The notes below the pieces were generated by a model that was given only the letters and a program-made list of their open reading frames with translations, was not told where the DNA came from and did not search any database. DNA of 41,050 nucleotides from Aldehydirespirator sp965220645 (GTDB lineage Bacteria > Actinomycetota > Acidimicrobiia > Acidimicrobiales > Aldehydirespiratoraceae), in assembly GCA_965220645.1 (NCBI GenBank), contig CBDCQP010000001.1, positions 1 to 41,050 on the forward strand. The letters run 5' to 3'. Made by a program: the position numbers and the translations under genes. Position 1 is the stretch's first letter; every line of letters starts with the position of its first letter. Positions 26,189-31,944 of this stretch are shown here, piece by piece.

Positions 26189-27575
26189 CGGTTTCCCCGC
26201 CACCGAGTCTGAAGGTCCCCTCCGCGGCCGCATTCGCCGCAGCCGTGTCCACCGAGACACCCCGCCATCCCAGCTGCGACTCGGACGACGCCAGGAACAG
26301 GCGCGCACCATCTGGGCCGTAGCTGGACTTCGCCAGCTTCAGTGCCAGGGCCACGACGATCGCATTCTTTCCCGTCTTGTCCGCGCGTGTCCGGCCCGTC
26401 GGCGTGGGTTCGAGCGCCCAGCGCCAGCGTGCTGCGTTGTGCCAGTCCGTCGACCCAGCGTAGTCGGCATCGACCGATGGCGCGCCGCCGCCACTTGGCG
26501 CCTTCGGAGGATGCGCGATCAGCATCACGGTGCACCGGTTCGCGCTCGCCCAGGCGTCCCAGTCGGCGCAAAAGGCCCTGACCAGCGCACGCGTGTTCTC
26601 GTCGCCAGCGTAGGCTCCCGCCAGTGAGTCGACCACCAGGAGCCGTGCCTTCAATGCTTCGCACGTGGCCCGGACACGTCCCCCGGCCGAGGTCAAAGCC
26701 GCCCGGGTCTGGACATGACCGGAACCACCCGCCGCTGGCGCCCACAGCGGCCCAACGCCGCGAAGATCAATGAACCGTAGGTTTCCCCGTACCGCCTCAA
26801 CATTGACCAACCCGTCCTTCGCCATTGCCGCTAGACGCCTGCCGACCTCCTCGCGTTCGTCTTCCCACGAGGCGTATACGACCGGACCGAGATCCCCGTT
26901 GAGCGGATGTAGCATCTCCACGACGGCCGCGGTGTCAGCCGATGTCGCCGGCGGGACAAACACGCCGCCCTGTCCTGCAGCGAGTCTCGCCGCGAGTTGC
27001 AGCGCCAATCGCGACTTGCCCCGGCCGCCGCGTCCCGAGAGCATTCCCAAGCGGCCCACGGGCAGCCACCCTGGAATCAGCCATTCACGAGCGGGCCATC
27101 CGTCAGCCGGTGTCCAATCGTCGTCCTCGACCGGCGGATACGGCCCGCTGAGGCTGCCGCTGGGATCCAACGCGTGCAACGCGTCAACAACACCCGCGAG
27201 CCCTTCGAGTTCGCCGCGCCCGGCCAGAAATTGCGCGCGGCGGCGGAGCGACGCCCGCCGGACGATGCGCGCGTAGTGCTCTACGTTCGTCGACCGGGGT
27301 ACGCCGTCTGCGAGTGCCGAGACGTACGCTGGTCCGCCGACGCTCTCAAGGTCTCCCGACGTCGCCAATGCATCACGTACCGTGACTAGGTCGACGGCAG
27401 CACCCTGACTCTGCACGGTGAGAATCGCGCGCCAGATCCGCGCGTGCGAATCACGCCAGAAATCCGCTGCGTCGATCACAGCGGCCGCTACGTCCACAGC
27501 GGCCACGTTGATCATGCACGCACCCAGCACAGCCATTTCCGCTTCCAGGTTGTGCGGCGCGGATTCATCGGTCAT
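26151..27575 (-). CDS. replicative helicase: DnaB N-terminal domain fused to a RepA-type hexameric ATPase
   Basis: The ATG at 27575 follows GGGAGGAG. Residues about 5-105 (APHNLEAEMAVLGACMINVA, DSHARIWRAILTVQ, VDLVTVRDALATSGDLESVG, GGPAYVSALADGVP, NVEHYARIVRRASLRR) are a DnaB N-terminal domain, which normally contacts primase. The C-terminal part is a RecA-fold ATPase of the RSF1010 RepA type: Walker A LSGRGGRGKSRLALQL, a WEDE-like YASWEDEREEVGRRL strand, Walker B LLVVDSLAGAYAGDENTR and sensor VMLIAHPPK. It should unwind plasmid DNA at the origin. No primase gene is seen, so a host primase may be recruited through the DnaB-like domain. The next gene starts inside its 3' end. Confidence 0.85.
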   Translation of the reverse strand: MTDESAPHNLEAEMAVLGACMINVAAVDVAAAVIDAADFWRDSHARIWRAILTVQSQGAAVDLVTVRDALATSGDLESVGGPAYVSALADGVPRSTNVEHYARIVRRASLRRRAQFLAGRGELEGLAGVVDALHALDPSGSLSGPYPPVEDDDWTPADGWPAREWLIPGWLPVGRLGMLSGRGGRGKSRLALQLAARLAAGQGGVFVPPATSADTAAVVEMLHPLNGDLGPVVYASWEDEREEVGRRLAAMAKDGLVNVEAVRGNLRFIDLRGVGPLWAPAAGGSGHVQTRAALTSAGGRVRATCEALKARLLVVDSLAGAYAGDENTRALVRAFCADWDAWASANRCTVMLIAHPPKAPSGGGAPSVDADYAGSTDWHNAARWRWALEPTPTGRTRADKTGKNAIVVALALKLAKSSYGPDGARLFLASSESQLGWRGVSVDTAAANAAAEGTFRLGGGETDGEDADGAGPIY

Positions 27576-27612
27576 TTCAGTAGTTCTCCTCCCCGCCTCA
27601 ACGGTCACCACC

Positions 27613-27702
27613 TCACGGGTCCTCCGCCAAGGTGAGCGCGAGCGGGCTGAAGAACGACCGGTTTCGGCGAGCGCGCTCATCGGGGTTTCGTCGCCTTGCC
27701 AT
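27613..27702 (-). CDS. possible 29-residue leader peptide upstream of the helicase
   Basis: A GAGGGGG ribosome site precedes an ATG at 27702 that opens MARRRNPDERARRNRSFFSP LALTLAEDP and stops 37 bp before the helicase start. The sequence is basic with a hydrophobic end. It could be a small regulator or translational leader; chance is possible at this length. Confidence 0.35.
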   Translation of the reverse strand: MARRRNPDERARRNRSFFSPLALTLAEDP

Positions 27703-27867
27703 TGTTCCCCCTCGGATCGCCGTCTGGACTTCCGGTCGGCGCTGCCAAGACAGCCCATCGCCCGCCAGGGTGCGTCCCGGAACCAATCGCCGTCCGTGAT
27801 CACCGTTGCGGCATCGTCGTAGGCGTCCGAACGAACGAGACACGTACCGAGTACGGCTCGTTCCGCC

Positions 27868-28140
27868 TCATTCGGCGTCCGTCCGCCTGTCCAGGCCGTC
27901 TATCGACAGGCCGTGTTCAATGATCCGGTAGACGGCCATGTTGATGACGGCGGCTCTCGACTGTCCGAGCCTACGGGCCATCGCATCGACCTTCTCGAGC
28001 AGCTCCGGCATGATCGTCAACGTGATCTGCCGTTTCTTGCCTTTGAGCACGCCCCGTCGAACGTTCTCGCCGTCGGGCGCGCCGGCGATGAACTCCGCCG
28101 GTGTGCGGGCAGCTTTTTGTGGCTTCTTGGTGATAGTCAT
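27868..28140 (-). CDS. ribbon-helix-helix partition/regulatory protein
   Basis: The start at 28140 gives MTITKKPQKAARTPAEFIAG. A basic flexible N-terminus is followed by RQITLTIMPELLEKVDAMAR RLGQ SRAAVINMAVYRII, a clear RHH strand and two helices. The protein is 90 residues. It lies 40 bp downstream of parA on the same strand. In many small plasmids ParA is paired with an RHH protein of this size (ParG/omega type) that binds the centromere and represses the operon; I infer that role. The gap between the genes holds an AATATTGTTACG motif also found upstream of parA. Confidence 0.75.
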   Translation of the reverse strand: MTITKKPQKAARTPAEFIAGAPDGENVRRGVLKGKKRQITLTIMPELLEKVDAMARRLGQSRAAVINMAVYRIIEHGLSIDGLDRRTDAE

Positions 28141-28180
28141 GACACTGCCTAGATGAATCTGTTTCAGAGTGGTTTTACTA

Positions 28181-28822
28181 TTAAAACAATATTGTTACGA
28201 GTGCATTCAACTCAGCGATCGCCTTCCGATCTGGCGGCGTGCTCTCGAGCACCGAAAGGCCGGCGCCGGCCGCGTTCGCGAACGCCTTGCGTCGGCGCAG
28301 CGGTGTTGGCAGGTACTCAAACTGCTCTAGTGCACCGACGGCCGTCGCTGCCTCGATGTTGTCTTTCGACCTGTTCCCGGGGTCGGCACAATTCAGAACA
28401 GCTTTCACTCGCAGGCCATCACGCACGGCCCGGGCTTCCTCGACGAGGGCGGCCATGTCGTCCAACGCCCAGACGTCGTAGCTCCGTGGCTGGAACGGCA
28501 CCAGGAGGATGTCCGAGAGAATCAGTGCTGCCCGCAACGCGGTCGAGTCGCGCCCTCCGGCATCGATGATGGTGTCGTCGAATTTTCCGGTCTGGTGCAG
28601 TACTTGGCTGCGGAGCGTCGAACCATCCGGATAGGTTGAACAGGCAATTGCCGGTGCCTGCTCGGCTTCAGCGCGCAGCGCGATGGCCGCCTGTGCTGTG
28701 CCCTGTCGGTCGCCATCGACGAACCACACGTCCCGGCCTGCCAGTGCCCGAGCAATCGCGAGATTCAGAGCGACCGTGGTCTTTCCAACGCCGCCTTTTG
28801 TGTTCCCCACTGTGACAATCAT
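28181..28822 (-). CDS. parA: ParA-family partition ATPase
   Basis: The ATG at 28822 begins MIVTVGNTKGGVGKTTVALN, a deviant Walker A (KGGVGKT) with the signature lysine. FVDGDRQGTAQAAIAL and IIDAGGRDSTALRAALILSD follow, matching the second ATPase motif, then LLVPFQPRSYDVWALDD and VKAVLNCADPG. At 213 residues it is the short (type Ib) class that lacks an N-terminal HTH and relies on a separate small DNA-binding protein, here the RHH gene downstream. It ensures plasmid segregation on the nucleoid. Frame and motifs are intact. An alternative TTG start lies six bases upstream. Confidence 0.9.
   Translation of the reverse strand: MIVTVGNTKGGVGKTTVALNLAIARALAGRDVWFVDGDRQGTAQAAIALRAEAEQAPAIACSTYPDGSTLRSQVLHQTGKFDDTIIDAGGRDSTALRAALILSDILLVPFQPRSYDVWALDDMAALVEEARAVRDGLRVKAVLNCADPGNRSKDNIEAATAVGALEQFEYLPTPLRRRKAFANAAGAGLSVLESTPPDRKAIAELNALVTILF
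28188..28199. promoter_or_regulatory. AATATTGTTACG motif, candidate partition-site half
   Basis: The reverse complement, CGTAACAATATT, matches CGTAACGATATT at 28831-28842 at 11 of 12 positions. One copy lies at the end of parA, the other just before its start, so the pair brackets the gene. Such AT-rich paired sites suit binding by the RHH protein. Confidence 0.4.
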
Positions 28823-28830
28823 GTTCAACC

Positions 28831-28860
28831 CGTAACGATATTATAATAATATTATTCAGA
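28831..28860. promoter_or_regulatory. AT-rich operator/promoter region of the parA operon
   Basis: CGTAACGATATTATAATAAT continuing ATTATTC is strikingly AT-rich with overlapping palindromes (ATATTAT/ATAATAT). It lies 10 bp upstream of the parA start and contains TATAAT on the plus strand and ATTATA-type -10 options on the minus strand. It probably combines promoter and operator/centromere. Confidence 0.5.
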
Positions 28861-28904
28861 GAGTCAAAGCATGCTGGTTTACCGGGTACGCTCACGGTTT
28901 GGTT

Positions 28905-29225
28905 TTGGTCTCCCGCATGAACCGCCTCACTGCGCCGCCCCTGGTGCTGATGCTGGTCGCGTAGCGCGCGACCATGCCGGCGTCCTTCCAACCGCCGCGA
29001 GCTGGATGTCGTGCGTGCTGGCCCCGCGGGCGGTGAGTTCGACGGCGAGTCCGACGCGGCCGCTGTGCGAGGTCCTGCGCCCTGCGGCGCAGCCGCCGAC
29101 CAGGCTCCGGGACAGTCGGCCCGGTCGCCTGCCGGGTTCGTCTTCGAGCGGCGCACGGTGACAGGTCGACGTCCGGCCCAGCGCAGGGCGGCCACCCCGA
29201 GGCTGACCGCCTCGCGGTTCTCTTC
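28905..29225 (-). pseudogene. tyrosine recombinase C-terminal relic
   Basis: Minus-strand pieces read EAVSLGVAALRWAGRR with TVRRSKTNPAG, then HSGRVGLAVELTARGASTHD (HSGR catalytic box). After a one-base shift near 28988, WKDAGMVARYATSISTRGGA VRRFM carries the active tyrosine. The subfamily is that of 19860-20530. The N-terminal half is missing, and the fragment ends against the SbcC-like gene. Confidence 0.65.
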
Positions 29226-29823
29226 ATCCCCCGCGCAGCTCCGATAGGGCGTTCTGCAGCCGCTTGATCGCGGCCTGCTTTCGCGCCATCGTCTTGCGCA
29301 GCGCCGCGCTACGCTCGACGAGGATCTGCCAACGGTCTGCCGTGTCCAGAGCGGCTGCAGCCAGGGCGTCGATGAGCCTGGCGGCGTCTCTCCGCTCAGT
29401 GGCCACCTCGCGGTTGACAGCCACCTGGCATTCGCATATCCATGCGATGTCGTCGGTGATGCGGCTCTGCCGTACATCTTGGATGGTCTCCCCGCCGAAC
29501 CGCTCCAGCCTGCAACCGGCGTCGACGACCGCGCCGTCCGGCAGGCGCTTGGCCCTACGGCGCACGCACCATGCTGCGCCGTGCGCCCAGAAGATCAACA
29601 TTACAGACATGCGCCGTGCGTCTTCGTTCATCAGTGTGTGGCGGTCGCTGCACGGCGTTTGCCCATGCACGGCGTAGGCGATCGCCTGGTGGATCGACGC
29701 TTGGTCAGCAGAGTCATCGTCGGCGCTGACCGTCATCGGCTCTCCTGCCAGGAAGTCGATCGTGGTCAGCCGGTCGCTCTTCCAGGGACGTATTCCTTGA
29801 ACCTGCAAGCTCAGTGGTTCCAT
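29224..29823 (-). CDS. SbcC/Rad50-like N-terminal domain protein lacking the Walker A motif
   Basis: The ATG at 29823 is preceded by GGAGGAGGT, the best ribosome site in the window. The 199-residue product begins MEPLSLQVQGIRPWKSDRLT and TIDFLAGEPMTVSADDDSAD. SIHQAIAYAVHGQTP and VMLIFWAHGAAWCVRRRAKR follow. This is the layout of the Rad50/SbcC head (IxGFxxY..TIDF....G.NGAGKSS..AI.YALYG.xP...V.xxF...g..yrV.R). The P-loop is replaced by ADDDSADQAS, so ATP cannot be bound in the usual way. The last 70 residues are a helical, coiled-coil-like arm. It lies upstream of the partition genes on the same strand. A dominant-negative partner of a host SMC-like nuclease complex is one idea; the role is unknown. 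Confidence 0.65.
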   Translation of the reverse strand: MEPLSLQVQGIRPWKSDRLTTIDFLAGEPMTVSADDDSADQASIHQAIAYAVHGQTPCSDRHTLMNEDARRMSVMLIFWAHGAAWCVRRRAKRLPDGAVVDAGCRLERFGGETIQDVRQSRITDDIAWICECQVAVNREVATERRDAARLIDALAAAALDTADRWQILVERSAALRKTMARKQAAIKRLQNALSELRGG

Positions 29824-30125
29824 GCTGTTTACCTCCTCCGTGGTTGACGGTAGAGACCTGCGGCACGCGGCATGCCGTCGGCGAACGCTTGGACGTGGTG
29901 CCCGGGCGCAGGGCTTCCTCGCGTGGGTCTCGGTCGTTTTCTTCGTCTGTTCTCCTACCCCGTTTCGTCCGTCGTTCTTCTCGCCCCTCCGTGGTTTCCT
30001 GTCCGGCCGCTCGACGGCCGGTTTCTCACGAGGGGCGACGCTGGATGCGGCCTGTTCGGTGTGGAACCCTGACCGGGCTGCTGCCACAAGTCTGCAGACG
30101 TACCGGAAGCGGGTACGCGTTCCCG
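29824..30125. other. leader region without a recognisable gene
   Basis: Frames on both strands are low-complexity and lack motifs. It contains the promoter side of the SbcC-like gene and pyrimidine-rich tracts (TTTTCTTCGTCTGTTCTCC at 29937). Nothing else is supported. Confidence 0.4.
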
Positions 30126-30474
30126 TGTGAGAGGAGCAATCGACCCGGGCTTCCATCGGAACACGGACATCCACCTGCACGTGGACGAGGGTCCCGGGCG
30201 AGGGGGCGTCGGCCGGAGTCACGATTGGCGGCCGCGATGGTGTCGGCGGTTGACCGGGCGCGTGGTCCGCGGCGACGTGGCGATGACCGGCGAGGTCACG
30301 CTGTCCGGCCAGGTGCTGCGGGTCGGGGGCATCGAGGAGAAGCTGCTGGCGGCGCACCGCGGCGGGCTGGCCGGCGTCATCCTGCCGCGGGGGAACCAGA
30401 AGGAGGTCGACGAGGACCTGGGCGACGAGCTGCGGCGCGCGGTCGAGGTGCACTACGTGACGCGGGTCGACACT
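30126..30474 (+). pseudogene. Lon protease C-terminal domain fragment with compensating frameshifts
   Basis: The frame opens with DPGFHRNTDIHLHVDEG, the Lon strand before the catalytic loop. It is out of frame through the PSAGVT serine loop, where EGASAGVT can be read in another frame. It returns to frame at TGRVVRGDVAMTGEVTLSGQ, VLRVGGIEEKLLAAHRGG (containing the Lon lysine) and LAGVILPRGNQKEVDEDLGD. The frame errors cancel, so the outer parts are again in phase. The ATPase portion is absent. It is bounded on the right by a type C transposon end. Confidence 0.8.
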
Positions 30475-30476
30475 GG

Positions 30477-30513
30477 CGGCAGCCGGTTAACGGAACTCGG
30501 CGTTATCAGACCC
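30477..30513 (-). repeat. type C Tn3-like terminal repeat, facing left
   Basis: CGGTTAACGGAACTCGGCGT followed by TATCAGACCC is the inverted counterpart of the repeat at 3110. It closes the segment that holds the Lon fragment and, further left, the replication and partition genes. Confidence 0.65.
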
Positions 30514-30750
30514 ATCGCCATCGTGAGCCTCCACAGCTCGGCGGCCTCGGCGGTCTCGGAGCGGCGGCTGCGGGCCGCCACGACGTCCGGACGATGTGTG
30601 TCACCACGCCAAAGTCAGACTGACGCACTACCGGTACTCCGGGGCGTTTCGCTTTTCGTTCGACCCCGGAGTACAATCGACCCGATGTCCGATCTCGGCC
30701 TGGACCCCGACAACTGGAAGTAGCGTCGGGGGACCTGTGTGAGGAAACCT

Positions 30751-31035
30751 ATGGAGTCAGCAGCAGTCGAGGATGCCATCCACGACTTGGTCCAGAAATG
30801 GCTGGAGCGGTTCCAGCCGTCCTGTAGCGTCTGTGGTAATGAGCGCGACTGGAATAGTGTGCCCGTGGAGGGCGCACGCGCCATGATTGGAGATGGGGAT
30901 GCTCACTACCATCCGAGGGTGTCAATCGTCTGCTGTGCCTGCGGAGCGGTCGTGAGTCTCAGTCTCCAGCACTTGCAGGGATGGGGCGAGGCAGGTTTCT
31001 CTTCGTCCTACCGTTCAATCTTCCCACCGCGATGA
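30751..31035 (+). CDS. small zinc-ribbon-like protein
   Basis: The ATG at 30751 follows GAGGAAACCT and gives 94 residues; a GTG four codons earlier is an alternative. An amphipathic helix (VEDAIHDLVQKWLERF) is followed by CSVCGNERDW, a loop with two histidines, and VSIVCCACGAVVSLSL. The two CxxC pairs should bind one zinc. About 75 bp upstream a TACAAT box (30672-30677) and a 12-codon ORF (30685-30723) suggest a short leader. Function is unknown, but the frame is intact among many broken genes. Confidence 0.6.
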   Translation: MESAAVEDAIHDLVQKWLERFQPSCSVCGNERDWNSVPVEGARAMIGDGDAHYHPRVSIVCCACGAVVSLSLQHLQGWGEAGFSSSYRSIFPPR

Positions 31036-31203
31036 CCGCCTTGCAGCCGTTGTCGAGGTCCTTGGGCGGGATTTCCGGTGCTGTTCCTCGCCGGGGAGCA
31101 TGACCGGCGCGCCGGAACCAAACCGGGGTCCTGCCGCGACGTGGAAGGGCGGTATCCCACGCTCGATCCCACGTCTTGGCCGCGGTGACGGAAACGGGCG
31201 CGC

Positions 31204-31374
31204 CTATCGGTGCAGAGCCGGGGCGTTGACGTGCGCGTTGTGGGCCGTCTCCAGCGTGTCGACTCTCGCGGAGAGCTTCCCGAACTGGTAGGCGTTCCAC
31301 AGACCGACACCGAACGCCCCGAGGGCCGCAGCAGCGGTCAACAGGTCAACGAGGATCTGCATGGATTCGGTCAT
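31204..31374 (-). CDS. small membrane protein with short coiled coil
   Basis: The ATG at 31374 gives MTESMQILVDLLTAAAALGA FGVGLWNAYQ, one membrane helix, then LSARVDTLETAHNAHVN, a short heptad-like segment. The 56-residue design matches the 37189-37404 gene (helix, then RVDALxxQVTxxxxRL) and the truncated 1728-1854 gene. No toxin or holin family is assigned. The region 31036-31203 beside it holds nothing recognisable. Confidence 0.5.
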   Translation of the reverse strand: MTESMQILVDLLTAAAALGAFGVGLWNAYQFGKLSARVDTLETAHNAHVNAPALHR

Positions 31375-31430
31375 CCCGTTCACTATCGTACCTCGGCGAT
31401 CGTCCATGCGAGAAGGAGGAGCATCGCGGG

Positions 31431-31944
31431 TTGAAACTGATCGTCTTCGGGGCAACCGGTAAGACCGGACAGCATGTCTGGCAGAATGCGCTGGGTCGGG
31501 GTCACGACGTCACGGCCTTCACGCGCTCGCCGCACAAGCTCGAGCGGTCCGCCGGCCTTCGTATCGCTCAGGGCGATGTCACGGACGCTGCTTCGGTCGC
31601 AGCCGCGGTCGCTGGCCACGACGCGGTGATCGTTGTGCTGGGCAGCAACGGCCTGCGCGACCGGACAACCCTGACCACGGGGACGAGGACGATTCGTGGA
31701 CGGCATGACGAGGCACGCTGTCGAGCGCCTCGTCATCCTGTCGGCCGCGGGAGTGGGGGAGAGTTGGAGGCAGGTCCCGTTGCTGGTCCGGGTGCTGTTC
31801 AGGATGCTTCTGCGCAACATCCATGCGGACCACACGGCGCAGGAAGCGCTCGTGAGGACCAGTTCGATGGACTGGACCATCGTCCGCGCCGCCATTCTCA
31901 CCGCCGACCCGGCCCTACAGCAGGCAGGCCATCGCGGTCACATC
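31431..31944 (+). pseudogene. NmrA-like/atypical SDR NAD(P)-binding protein, frameshifted and cut by the IS4 element
   Basis: The protein starts MKLIVFGATGKTGQHVWQNA (GxxGxxG nucleotide loop), then GHDVTAFTRSPHKLE, IAQGDVTDAASVAAAVAGHD and AVIVVLGSNG. After an extra base near 31694 it continues VDGMTRHAVERLVILSAAGV GES and MDWTIVRAAILT, which carry the family's LS-S/A-GV and DWTIVRP-like motifs. The last 40 residues are lost at the left end of the IS4 element. It is probably a chromosomal-type cargo gene of no plasmid function. Confidence 0.75.
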
